Of a stretch of DNA of 64,000 nt, positions 27,825 through 36,306 are shown piece by piece. Each line of letters opens with the position of its first letter. Positions within the stretch are counted from its first letter, which is position 1. Below the pieces are notes generated by a model. The model made no database searches. It saw only the letters and a program-made list of their open reading frames with translations, and was not told where the DNA came from. The stretch is taken from contig NZ_JBMSEE010000004.1 in assembly GCF_049446155.1 (NCBI RefSeq), forward strand, positions 62,001 through 126,000, given 5' to 3'. Both the position numbers and the translations under genes were made by a program. The DNA is from Rivibacter sp049446155 (GTDB lineage Bacteria; Pseudomonadota; Gammaproteobacteria; Burkholderiales; Burkholderiaceae_C).

Positions 27825-28831
27825 CCGCGCAGCACCTTCAGCGCGTCCGGGTTGACGATGTTCGTCGGCTCGCCCTTCATGAAGGCCAGCACGTTGTCGA
27901 ACGCGGCGCTGAAATACATCTCGTAGCTGTCGAGCTCGACGTAGCCGATGTGCGGCGTGCACACCGCGTTCTCGAGCCGCAGCAGCGGGTGGCCCTGCAG
28001 GATGGGTTCGCTCTCGAACACGTCGACCGCGGCCATGCCCGGATGGCCCTTGTTGAGCGCCGAGACCAGCGCGCCTTCTTCGACCAGCTCGGCGCGCGAG
28101 GTGTTGACGAACAGCGCAGAGGGCTTCATGCGCAGGAGATCGTCGAGCTTGACGGCGCTGCGCGTCGCGTCGCTCAGGCGCAGGTGCAGGCTGAGCACGT
28201 CGCTGTCGGCGAAGAAGGCCTCGCGGGAGGCGGCGGCCTCGTGGCCGTCGGCGCGCGCGCGTTCGCGCGAGGCCTCGCTGCCCCAGATCTGCACCTTCAT
28301 GCCGAACGCGCGGCCGTAGCCGGCCACCAGCTGGCCGATGCGCCCGTAGCCCCACAGGCCCAGCGTGCGCCCGCGCAGCACGGTGCCGAGCGCGAAGTTC
28401 GGCGGCATCGAGGCCGATTTCAGGCCCGACTGCTGCCAGGCGCCGTGCTTGAGGTTTCCGATGTACTGCGGCAGCCGGCGCGTCGCCGCCATGATCAGCG
28501 CCCAGGTCAGTTCGGCCGGCGCGACCGGCGAGCCCACGCCCTCGGCCACCGCGATGCCCAGGCGGGTGCAGGCCTCGATGTCGATGTGCGAGCCGACGCG
28601 CCCGGTCTGCGCGATCAGCTTGAGCCTGGGCAGCTTCTCGAGCAGCTGCTTCGGGAAGGCCGTGCGCTCGCGCACCAGCACGAGGATGTCGGCGTCGCGC
28701 AGGCGCACCGAAAGCTGGCCGATGCCCTTGACGGTGTTGGTGAAGACCTTGGCATTGCAGCCGTCGAGCTTGGACGCGCACTTGAGCTTGCGTACCGCGT
28801 CCTGGTAGTCGTCGAGGATGATGATGTTCAT
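27821..28831 (-). CDS. D-2-hydroxyacid dehydrogenase family protein
   Basis: A 336-residue NAD(P)-dependent D-isomer 2-hydroxyacid dehydrogenase. Rossmann motif LGLWGYGRIGQLVAGYGRAF; catalytic Arg region TGRVGSHIDIEACTRLGIAV; the late motif ALFVNTSRAELVEEGALVSA; catalytic His in CTPHIGYVELD. The family includes phosphoglycerate, glycerate and hydroxypyruvate reductases; the particular substrate is not evident. First gene of a two-gene operon with the MFS transporter. Confidence 0.9.
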   Translation of the reverse strand: MNIIILDDYQDAVRKLKCASKLDGCNAKVFTNTVKGIGQLSVRLRDADILVLVRERTAFPKQLLEKLPRLKLIAQTGRVGSHIDIEACTRLGIAVAEGVGSPVAPAELTWALIMAATRRLPQYIGNLKHGAWQQSGLKSASMPPNFALGTVLRGRTLGLWGYGRIGQLVAGYGRAFGMKVQIWGSEASRERARADGHEAAASREAFFADSDVLSLHLRLSDATRSAVKLDDLLRMKPSALFVNTSRAELVEEGALVSALNKGHPGMAAVDVFESEPILQGHPLLRLENAVCTPHIGYVELDSYEMYFSAAFDNVLAFMKGEPTNIVNPDALKVLRG

Positions 28832-28936
28832 GGGCGCTCGGCGTGTGCGGCGATTGTGCATGCCATGTCGCCTGCGTGCCCGGCCCATGTCCGATAGCAT
28901 CCCGGCCTTTCGCACACTCTTGCCCCGGACGACGCC

Positions 28937-29446
28937 ATGTCCATCACCATGCACTCCGCCAGCGTCCCGATCTTCAAGCGCACGCTCGCCAACCTCGCGG
29001 CCTGGCTCGACAAGGCCCAGGCCCACGCCGAGGCCAAGCGCTTCGACACCGGGGTCTACCTGCAGGCCCGCCTCGCGCCGGACATGCTGCCCTTCGTCAA
29101 GCAGGTGCAGATCGCCTGCGATTCGGCCAAGCTGTGCGTGGCGCGCCTGACCGGCGTCGAGGCACCCAAGCATGCCGACACCGAAGCCAGCTTCGACGAG
29201 CTGCGCCAGCGCATCGCGCAAACGATCGCGTTCATCGAGTCGGTGCCGGCCGAGCGCTTTGCCGGCACGGAAGCGATGCAGATCTCGGTGCCGCGCCGCA
29301 GCGGCGAGCCGCTGCAGTTCGACGGCGAGAGCTACCTCAAGCACTTTGCGCTGCCGAACTTCTTCTTCCACTGCACCACCGCCTACGCGCTGCTGCGCCA
29401 CAACGGCGTCGATCTCGGCAAGCAGGACTTCCTCGGCGCGCGCTGA
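28937..29446 (+). CDS. DUF1993 family protein
   Basis: A 169-residue protein of the DUF1993/DinB-like four-helix bundle type. Typical blocks: VPIFKRTLANLAAWLDKAQA at the start, LAPDMLPFVKQVQIACDSAK and the C-terminal FFFHCTTAYALLRHNGVDLG. The biochemical role is unknown; the fold is related to metal-dependent DinB/YfiT proteins. It is divergent from the dehydrogenase/MFS operon with 105 bp between starts. Confidence 0.85.
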   Translation: MSITMHSASVPIFKRTLANLAAWLDKAQAHAEAKRFDTGVYLQARLAPDMLPFVKQVQIACDSAKLCVARLTGVEAPKHADTEASFDELRQRIAQTIAFIESVPAERFAGTEAMQISVPRRSGEPLQFDGESYLKHFALPNFFFHCTTAYALLRHNGVDLGKQDFLGAR

Positions 29447-29543
29447 AGCCCTGGGCCGGCCCGGCGGCGATCAGCCCCCGGGACAACCCCCGTCTGGTAA
29501 GCCCCGATACCGTGTGCGGTCGCGGCGATAAAACTCGTTCGTG

Positions 29544-32012
29544 ATGAAGTGGTTTCTGCGCATCGGGGCGGCGTTGCTGCTCCTCGCCGGGCTCGCGGCG
29601 GCAACGCTCGCGCTCTACGTCATGCGGGCCAGGCCGCTGGTCGATGGCGTGCTGCCCGTGCGCGGGCCGTTGGCCGACCTGGTGATCGAGCGTGACGCGC
29701 AAGGCGTGCCGACGATCCGCGCCGCCTCGCCCGAGGACGCGTGGTTCGGCCTCGGCTTCGCGCACGCGCAAGACCGCCTGTGGCAGCTCGAGACGCACAA
29801 GCGCATCGCCGCCGGCCGGCTCGCCGAGGCCTTCGGCCCCGCCGCCGTCGAGACCGACCGCTTCCTGCGCGCTCTGGGCGTGCGGCGCGCCGCCGCCGAG
29901 CAGTGGGCCAAGGCCGACGCCGCGACGCGTCGCGCGCTCGAGGCCTACGCCGCCGGCGTCAACGCCTGGCGGCGCCAGCACCTGCGCGCGCGCCCGCCCG
30001 AGTTCCTGCTGCTGGGCATCGAGCCCGAGGACTGGACGCCGGTCGACAGCCTGGCGTGGTCGATCATGATGGCCTGGGACCTGGGCGGCAACTGGGGCAC
30101 CGAGCTGCTGCGGCTGCGGCTTTCGCTCTCGATGCCGGTCGAGCGCGTCGCGCAGCTGCTGCCGCCGCCTGGCGGCGAGGCGCCGCCGCCGGTGCGCGAC
30201 TACGCGACGCTGTTCCGGCGGCTGGGCCTGGCCGCCGGCGAGACCGGCACGGCCTCGGCGTCGCCGAGCAGCTTGTTCGCGCGCGTCGTCGGCGAAGGCG
30301 CGGTCGAGGGCGCAGGCTCCAACAACTGGGTCGTCGCCGGCAGCCACAGCGCCAGCGGTGCGCCGCTGCTGGCCAACGATCCTCATCTCAAGCTCAGCGC
30401 GCCGGCGCTGTGGTACTTCGCGCGGCTGCACGCGCCGGGACTCGAGGTCGCGGGCGCGACGATGCCGGGGCTGCCGGTCGTCGTGCTGGGCCAGAACCGC
30501 AACCTCGCCTGGGGCTTCACGAACACCAACCCCGACGTCCAGGACCTCTACCTCGAGCGGCTCGATCCTCGCGATCCCGGCCGCTACCAGACCGGCGAGG
30601 GCGGCGCGCGCGACGGTGAGCGCTGGGCGCGCTTCGAGAGCTTCGACGAAGTCATCAAGGTCAAGGGCGCGTCCGATGTGCGCTTCACCGCACGCCGCAG
30701 CCGCCACGGCCCGGTGATCTCCGACGCCGGCAGCGCCGCGACCGCGGGCCTGCTGGGCGAAAGCGAACACGGCGCGCCGCGCTACGCGATCGCGCTGCGC
30801 TGGACCGCGCTCGACCCGGACCCGGGCGCGGTGTCGGCCGGGCTGGCGTTCAACCGCGCCGGGTCGGTCGAGGAGTTCATCTCCGCGGCGGCGCGCTACA
30901 CCGCGCCGATGCAGAACATGGTGGTCGCCGACCGCGAGCACATCGCCTTCGTCGCGGCCGGGCGCGTGCCGCTGCGCAAGGCCGAGAACGACCTGCGCGG
31001 CCTCGTGCCGGCGCCCGGCTGGGATGCGCGCTACGACTGGGACGGTTTCATCGACGCCGACCAGACGCCGCGCGAGATCGATCCGCCGCGCGGCTGGATC
31101 GCCACCGCAAACCAGCGCATCCACGGCCCGCTGTACCCGCACTACCTGACCAGCGAATGGGCCGCGCCCTACCGCCACCAGCGCATCGAGCAGCTGCTGG
31201 CGGCCACGCCGCGCCACACGCTCGAATCGCTGGCGTCGATCCAGCGCGACGAGCTATCGCTGGCCACGCGCCGGCTGTTGCCGCAACTGCGCGCCGCGCG
31301 CTCCGATCACCCGCTGGCGGCCGAGGCGCAGCGCCTGCTGGCCGACTTCGACGGCACGATGGCGGCCGATCGCCCCGAGCCGCTGATCGTGTGGGCCTGG
31401 GTGAGGCAGCTGACGCAGGCGCTGTTCGCCGACGACGTCGGGGCCGCGCTCTACGAACGCCAGCTCGGCAGCCGCAGCTTCCGCGAGGCGCTGGAAAACG
31501 TGCTCGAGCGCGACGACACGAGCTGGTGCGACGACCGCGGCACGCCGGCGGTCGAGACCTGCGCGATGCAGCGCGACGCGGCGCTGACGCGTGCGCTCGA
31601 CGAGCTCGCGGCGGCGCACGGCCACGATGTCTCGCGCTGGCGCTGGGGCGATGCCCACCATGCGCGCGCCGAGCACCGGCCGTTCAGCAAGGTGCCGGCG
31701 CTGGCGCGCTGGTTCGAGCTGCGTGCGCCGGTCGGCGGCGACACCTTCACGGTCAATGTCTCGCGCGTCGGCCTGCGCCCGGACGCCGCCACGGGCGAGC
31801 TCTACCTCAACGAGCACGGCCCGAGCCTGCGCGCGCTGTACGACCTGGCCGACCCGCAGCGCTCGCGGGTCATGCACTCCAGCGGGCAAAGCGGCCTGGT
31901 GTTCGAGCCGGGCTACCGCGACTTCCTGCAGCCCTGGCAGCGCGCCGAGTACCTGCCGCTGTGGGGCGACGGCGCGCCGGCTTCGCACCGGCTGGTGCTT
32001 CAGTCCCGGTGA
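29544..32012 (+). CDS. Penicillin acylase-family N-terminal nucleophile hydrolase
   Basis: An 822-residue precursor starting at ATG 29544 (a GTG directly before it is also possible). Residues ~5-28 form a signal/anchor (IGAALLLLAGLAAATLALYV). The alpha chain contains GLGFAHAQDRLWQLETHKRI. The spacer ends at G258, and Ser259 in EGAGSNNWVVAG is the nucleophile released by self-cleavage. The beta chain has LLANDPHLKLSAPALWY and GFTNTNPDVQDLY, as in the family. It hydrolyses amides in the periplasm; relatives act on penicillins, acyl-homoserine lactones (quorum quenching) or cephalosporins. Substrate not predictable from sequence alone. Confidence 0.92.
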   Translation: MKWFLRIGAALLLLAGLAAATLALYVMRARPLVDGVLPVRGPLADLVIERDAQGVPTIRAASPEDAWFGLGFAHAQDRLWQLETHKRIAAGRLAEAFGPAAVETDRFLRALGVRRAAAEQWAKADAATRRALEAYAAGVNAWRRQHLRARPPEFLLLGIEPEDWTPVDSLAWSIMMAWDLGGNWGTELLRLRLSLSMPVERVAQLLPPPGGEAPPPVRDYATLFRRLGLAAGETGTASASPSSLFARVVGEGAVEGAGSNNWVVAGSHSASGAPLLANDPHLKLSAPALWYFARLHAPGLEVAGATMPGLPVVVLGQNRNLAWGFTNTNPDVQDLYLERLDPRDPGRYQTGEGGARDGERWARFESFDEVIKVKGASDVRFTARRSRHGPVISDAGSAATAGLLGESEHGAPRYAIALRWTALDPDPGAVSAGLAFNRAGSVEEFISAAARYTAPMQNMVVADREHIAFVAAGRVPLRKAENDLRGLVPAPGWDARYDWDGFIDADQTPREIDPPRGWIATANQRIHGPLYPHYLTSEWAAPYRHQRIEQLLAATPRHTLESLASIQRDELSLATRRLLPQLRAARSDHPLAAEAQRLLADFDGTMAADRPEPLIVWAWVRQLTQALFADDVGAALYERQLGSRSFREALENVLERDDTSWCDDRGTPAVETCAMQRDAALTRALDELAAAHGHDVSRWRWGDAHHARAEHRPFSKVPALARWFELRAPVGGDTFTVNVSRVGLRPDAATGELYLNEHGPSLRALYDLADPQRSRVMHSSGQSGLVFEPGYRDFLQPWQRAEYLPLWGDGAPASHRLVLQSR

Positions 32013-32041
32013 ACGTCGGCGCCGGCTGTGCCGGGTGCGGA

Positions 32042-32419
32042 TCAGTCGAGGCGCAGGTCGACGGTGTGCGCGAGCTCGGCGGCGAGCCGCGCGGGGCGGT
32101 CGCGGCGCGCCTGCGCGAGCGCTTCGCGCGCCCGCTGCACCTGGGCGCCGACGTCGCCGTGCGGCATCTCGTGGGCGTCGACTTCGTGCACCGGTGCGCA
32201 GACGAATGCCTCGTCGCTCCACCAGACGTAGACGGGGTGGCCGGCGGCCAGTGGCGCGGCGCCCGGTGCGGTGCGAAAGCGAAGAACGCCGTTCGGCAGC
32301 TTGATGCGCACCTCCGATGCGCTTGCGCAACGGCCGTGGCTGCGGCGCGACTTCAGCTTTTCGATCAGGGCCGGCGTGACGTCGCCGGTCGGCGCACAAA
32401 GAAGATGGCGGTCGTACAT
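32042..32419 (-). CDS. Hypothetical protein
   Basis: A 125-residue protein starting MYDRHLLCAPTGDVTPALIE. The first half looks beta-rich (EVRIKLPNGVLRFRTAPG, then HPVYVWWSDEAFVCAPVHEV); the second is a charged helix (VQRAREALAQARRDRPARLA). No known domain recognised. Divergent from the Usp gene, sharing its 176-bp intergenic, which holds an FNR-type site positioned for the Usp gene. Confidence 0.6.
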   Translation of the reverse strand: MYDRHLLCAPTGDVTPALIEKLKSRRSHGRCASASEVRIKLPNGVLRFRTAPGAAPLAAGHPVYVWWSDEAFVCAPVHEVDAHEMPHGDVGAQVQRAREALAQARRDRPARLAAELAHTVDLRLD

Positions 32420-32515
32420 GGTTGAGCGAGACGGTCGTCGACATGACTATCGGCCGTTTGCCGCGGCGCTGCAGAGGTCTTACACCGCGATACCGAATCG
32501 AACCCGCGGCAGCAT

Positions 32516-32556
32516 TTGACGCAACGCAACCGCGCCGTCCTGCGCCTGCCTAAGCT
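32516..32556 (+). promoter_or_regulatory. FNR-type class II promoter of the first Usp gene
   Basis: Box TTGAC-GCAA-CGCAA at 32516-32529 and -10 TAAGCT at 32551-32556. Box centre to first base of -10 is 28.5 bp, placing the box at about -41. Predicted start near 32563, 33 nt before the ATG, with AGGAG at 32581-32585. Confidence 0.7.
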
Positions 32557-32595
32557 GGCGGCCATTCGCCTTCGCGATCTGCAGGAGCGCCCACC

Positions 32596-33441
32596 ATGTC
32601 TTCAGAGCTTCGTTCCCTTCTGGTCCACGTCGACGGCAGCACGCGCTGCGCGGCGCGACTGAGCCTCGCGCGCTCGCTGGCCGCCGAGCACGGCGCCCAT
32701 GTCGACGCGCTGATGGCGGTCTCGCCGAGCTTCGCGGACCTGCCGTTCGCCTACGCCGCCGGGCCCGAGGCCGCGGCGGCGATGCAGGCGATCGACACCG
32801 ATCGGCACCATCGTGGGCGCATGAGCTTCGAAGCCGCCAGCCGGGGCCCCGGTCCGCAGATGCATTGGAGCGATGCCGGCAGCGCGCCGCCGGTCGCGGC
32901 CTTCGTCGAAGCCGCGCTGTGCCACGACCTGCTCGTGCTCGGCCAGCGCGATGCCGATGACGCGTCGAGCTACGGCACGCCGCCCGATTTCGTCGAGGCG
33001 GTGGTACTCGGCAGCGGCAAGCCGGCGCTGGTGCTGCCCTATGCGGGCAGCTTTGAGCAGGTCGGGCGCGAGGTGCTGATCGCCTGGAAGCCGGGCAAGG
33101 AATCTGCGCGGGCCGTCGACGGCGCGCTGCCGTTGCTGCGCGCGGCGCGCCAGATCCACGTACTGCGCGCGGCCGAAGGCGACGAGTCGCCGGTGACCGC
33201 GCAGGCCCAGGGCGCGCTCGAGGCGCACCTGGCGCGCCACGGCATCGCCGCGCCGGTGGTCCAGCACGGTCGCACCGGCCCGTTGTCCGGCGAAGCGCTG
33301 CTGTCGCTGGCCAGCGACGTCGGTGCCGACCTGCTGGTCATGGGCTGCTACGGCCACTCGCGCGCGGCCGAATGGGTGCTCGGCGGCGTCACCCGCACGG
33401 TGCTCAAGGCGATGACGGTGCCGACACTGCTGGCCCACTGA
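32596..33441 (+). CDS. Universal stress protein, tandem-domain
   Basis: A 281-residue protein with two Usp folds. The N-terminal domain starts RSLLVHVDGSTRCAARLSLA and is degenerate; the C-terminal domain has the nucleotide loop GCYGHSRAAEWVLGGVTRTV (G-x2-G-x9-G-[ST] type). Closely similar to the gene at 50808-51644 (shared HRRGR-like and EAALCHDL/VVLG blocks), so the two are paralogues. Usp proteins aid survival under starvation and anoxia; in Pseudomonas several are Anr-controlled. The FNR-type promoter upstream fits that. Convergent with a carbamoyltransferase-like gene. Confidence 0.9.
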   Translation: MSSELRSLLVHVDGSTRCAARLSLARSLAAEHGAHVDALMAVSPSFADLPFAYAAGPEAAAAMQAIDTDRHHRGRMSFEAASRGPGPQMHWSDAGSAPPVAAFVEAALCHDLLVLGQRDADDASSYGTPPDFVEAVVLGSGKPALVLPYAGSFEQVGREVLIAWKPGKESARAVDGALPLLRAARQIHVLRAAEGDESPVTAQAQGALEAHLARHGIAAPVVQHGRTGPLSGEALLSLASDVGADLLVMGCYGHSRAAEWVLGGVTRTVLKAMTVPTLLAH

Positions 33442-33470
33442 GCCAGGCGCCGCGGCGTCGCGGCGCCTTC

Positions 33471-34229
33471 TCAGCCCAGCGCCGCAATCAGCAAGGCCTG
33501 CAAGCCCAGGCGCTCGTGTGCCTGGGCCAGCATCGACAAGGCGCTCGCGGACACCGGTCCGCCGCCGGGCAGGCGCAGCCGCTCGGCCGCCGTGCGGCCG
33601 GGCACGAAGACGAAATCGCAGGACGCTTGGTCGCCAGGCGCGCCGTCGCCATCGACGGTCGCCAGCGTCGGTGCCTGCACTTGCAGCGAGAGCAGCGTCG
33701 CCAGTTCGGCCATCGCGCGTGTCAGTGGCGCGGTGGCATCCGAGAGTTCGAGCCGCAGCGTGCGCAGCGCACGATCCGACCAGGCCTGCATCGTCAGCAG
33801 GTCGCCGAGCAGGCGCAAGGGGTGCGCCGGATCGGCCAGGCCGTTGGTCACCGGCACGCCGGCGTAGAGCTCGATCTGGTCGACCAGCGCTTCGGGCAGG
33901 CCGCAGCAGTCGACGCCGTCATAGAGCCGGCCCAGCATGCGCGCCAGCTCGGGCAGGCGTTGCACGGGCGCGCTGAGCAGGGCATTGGCATCGACTTGCG
34001 AAACCTGGGCGCCGAGCGCCGTCGCGCAGTCGATGAAGCCTTGCGCACCGTGGCCGTCGAGCGATCCGACCAGGGCCAGGTGGCGACCCGAAAGCGCCGC
34101 GCCGGCGCTGGCGGCGGCTGCGTCGCCGCGCAGTCCCGCGGCGATGTCGAACAAACGGGCCATCTCGCGCGCCGACAGGCGCTGCGCGGACCAGAGGGAA
34201 CGATGGGGAAACTTTTCGGAAGCGGGCAT
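33471..34229 (-). CDS. Ornithine carbamoyltransferase-like protein lacking the carbamoyl-phosphate loop
   Basis: A 252-residue protein that aligns by eye to ornithine/aspartate carbamoyltransferases. The middle block ARMLGRLYDGVDCCGLPEAL and GVPVTNGLADPAHPLRLLGD mirrors the OTC sequence around the phosphate-binding Arg and the HPxQ motif, and the C-terminal helix ends QAHERLGLQALLIAALG. Missing are the STRTR carbamoyl-phosphate loop (here GSLDGHGAQG), the Gln of HPxQ (Arg instead) and the HCLP ornithine loop; total length is 60-80 residues short. Catalysis is therefore unlikely. Its promoter carries an FNR-type box. A close paralogue lies at 54240-54992. Role unknown: regulator, scaffold or ligand sensor are possible. 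Confidence 0.75.
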   Translation of the reverse strand: MPASEKFPHRSLWSAQRLSAREMARLFDIAAGLRGDAAAASAGAALSGRHLALVGSLDGHGAQGFIDCATALGAQVSQVDANALLSAPVQRLPELARMLGRLYDGVDCCGLPEALVDQIELYAGVPVTNGLADPAHPLRLLGDLLTMQAWSDRALRTLRLELSDATAPLTRAMAELATLLSLQVQAPTLATVDGDGAPGDQASCDFVFVPGRTAAERLRLPGGGPVSASALSMLAQAHERLGLQALLIAALG

Positions 34230-34265
34230 GGCGGGCGCGAACCGCGCTAACGACGCGGTGTCGCC

Positions 34266-34306
34266 AGCCTACGCGGGCTGCGCCGCGCCCACTTGATGGC
34301 CGTCAA
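34266..34306 (-). promoter_or_regulatory. FNR-type class II promoter of the first carbamoyltransferase-like gene
   Basis: Box TTGAT-GGCC-GTCAA at 34293-34306 (nine of ten consensus positions for TTGAT-N4-ATCAA) and, on the minus strand, -10 TAGGCT at 34271-34266; spacing 28.5 bp. Predicted start near 34259, 30 nt before the ATG. The box overlaps the stop codon of the kinase gene. Confidence 0.8.
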
Positions 34307-36303
34307 GCGCGCAGCAGGACGCCGGCAATCGCCTCGACCAGCTGCTCGCGGCGAAACGGCTTGCGCAACAGGTCGAGACCCGCCGGCACCTCGGGCAGGT
34401 CGCCCGCGAATCCCGACATCAACAGCACCGGCAGCCCGGGGTGCAGCGCGAGCGCGCGGCGCGCCACCTCGGTGCCGCGCAAGCCGGTGCCCAGCGCGAC
34501 ATCGGTCAGCAGAAGATCGCAGGCTTTGCCGTCGGCCAGCGCGCGCAGCGCTTCCTCGCCGGTCGAGTAGCTCGCCACCTCGCAGCCCAGCGCGACGAGG
34601 TGGCGGCGCACGATGCGCCGCACCTCGGCGTCGTCTTCGACCAGCACGATGCGCAGACCAGGCGGCAGCGAAGCCGCGGCCGGCGCGCGCGCGGCCGCGG
34701 CGCTGCCTTCGGCCGCCAGCGGCAGGTACAGCGTCACCGTGGTGCCGGCCTGCAAGGCGCTGTCGAGCGTCACGGTGCCGCGCGACTGGCGGGCGAAGCC
34801 GTAAACCGTGCTGAGGCCCAGCCCGGTGCCGTAGCCGGTCTCCTTGGTGGTGAAGAAGGGCTCGAAGGCGCGCTCGCGCACGTCGTCGCTCATGCCGGCG
34901 CCGGTGTCGGATACGGCCAGCTCAAGATAGGCGCGGTCGGGGTCGAGCCCTTCGTGGCCGGGCGTGGCGGGCAGCACCGTCGCGCGGCGCACGGTGAACG
35001 ACAGGCGACCGCCGCCGGGCATCGCGTCGCGCGCGTTGATCGCGACATTGAGCAGGGCCGATTCGAGCTGGCCGGCGTCGGCCCAGCACTCTGAGCAGCC
35101 GTCCTCGATCTCCACGCCGATCTCGATGCGCTGGTCCAGCGTGCGGCGCAGCATGTCGGCCAGCGAGCGCACCAGGGCGCCGGCATCGACGTGCGACGGC
35201 TGCAGCACCTGGCGGCGCGAGAACGCGAGCAGCTTGCGCGTGAGCTCGGCGCCGCGGCGCGCCGCGCGCGCGGCCGCGTCGACCGTCTCGCCGCTCAGCG
35301 GGTCGCCGGCCACTGCCGGCAGCTCCTCGAGCACCTGCAGGTTGCCGGCGATCACCGTCAGCAGGTTGTTGAAGTCGTGCGCGATGCCGCCCGTGAGCTG
35401 GCCGACGCTTTCGAGCCGCTGCGCATGCGCGAGCTGCTCCTCGGTCTCGGCGCGCTTGTGCGTCGTGGCCAGCACGTTGGCCAGCGATTCGAGGAAGCGC
35501 TGCTCGTCGGCACCGAAGCGCTGCGACTGAGACGACGCGGCGAACACGGCGCCGACCGCACGGCCGCGGTCCGACAGCGGCACGGCGAGCGCGCTGGCCA
35601 GCCCGTCATCGGGCGGCGCGAACGCCAGTGTCTGGCCCTCCTGGATTGCGCGGCCGAGCTCCGACTCGCGCCAGCCGGCGATCTCGTCGCCAACGCGCAG
35701 CGGCGACGCGCCGGCCTGACTGGCCAGGCGCAGCACGCGGCCTTCGCGCTCCAGCAGGAAGACCGCGCAGCGCTCGATCTGCAGCGCGTCCTGGGCCGTC
35801 TGGGCGGCACGGTCGAGCAGGGCGGCGGGCTCCGCCGCGTCGACCGCAAGCCGTCCGAACTGCGCCAGCTGCTCCGCGTAGCGCGCACGCTGCAGCGCCT
35901 GGCGCACGCGCGGGTACGCGCCGATGCCGCGGATCGCGGCCACCACGTAGGGCAGGCCGTGCTGCTGAAGCGGGCTCAGCGCGATCTCGACCATCACTTC
36001 GCTGCCGTCCTTGCGGCGCGCGACGAGGTCCATCTGCGTGCCCATCGGACGCGAGCGCGGCGCGCGACCGTAGGCCTCGCGGTAGGCGGCATGGTGGCTG
36101 CGGATCGCGTCGGGCACCAGCTGGTCGACCGACAGGCCCACCAGCTCGTCCAGGCCCCAGCCGAGCAGCTCGGCGGCCATCGGGTTGGCCTGCACGATGC
36201 GCCCGTCGCCGCCGACCACCAGCAGCGCGTCGGGATAGGCGGCGAACAGCGAGCGGAACAGGCCGTCGTCCTGGGGCGGCTGCACGGGCGGCTCGAGCTC
36301 CAT
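34303..36303 (-). CDS. PAS-GAF hybrid sensor histidine kinase with receiver domain
   Basis: A 666-residue cytoplasmic hybrid kinase. PAS domain ~15-130 (AYPDALLVVGGDGRIVQANP); GAF ~150-290; dimerisation/phosphoacceptor helix QLTGGIAHDFNNLLTVIAGN; HATPase with N-box NVAINARDAM, G1 DTGAGM and GTGLGLSTVYG; receiver ~545-666 with phospho-Asp in LLLTDVALG. No membrane span. The PAS segment PDAIRSHHAAYREAY resembles the heme-ligand helix of FixL (R-S-x-H-x-x-Y), raising oxygen or redox sensing. It lies 3 bp after the response-regulator gene, so they form one operon. Confidence 0.92.
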   Translation of the reverse strand: MELEPPVQPPQDDGLFRSLFAAYPDALLVVGGDGRIVQANPMAAELLGWGLDELVGLSVDQLVPDAIRSHHAAYREAYGRAPRSRPMGTQMDLVARRKDGSEVMVEIALSPLQQHGLPYVVAAIRGIGAYPRVRQALQRARYAEQLAQFGRLAVDAAEPAALLDRAAQTAQDALQIERCAVFLLEREGRVLRLASQAGASPLRVGDEIAGWRESELGRAIQEGQTLAFAPPDDGLASALAVPLSDRGRAVGAVFAASSQSQRFGADEQRFLESLANVLATTHKRAETEEQLAHAQRLESVGQLTGGIAHDFNNLLTVIAGNLQVLEELPAVAGDPLSGETVDAAARAARRGAELTRKLLAFSRRQVLQPSHVDAGALVRSLADMLRRTLDQRIEIGVEIEDGCSECWADAGQLESALLNVAINARDAMPGGGRLSFTVRRATVLPATPGHEGLDPDRAYLELAVSDTGAGMSDDVRERAFEPFFTTKETGYGTGLGLSTVYGFARQSRGTVTLDSALQAGTTVTLYLPLAAEGSAAAARAPAAASLPPGLRIVLVEDDAEVRRIVRRHLVALGCEVASYSTGEEALRALADGKACDLLLTDVALGTGLRGTEVARRALALHPGLPVLLMSGFAGDLPEVPAGLDLLRKPFRREQLVEAIAGVLLRA

Positions 36304-36306
36304 GGG

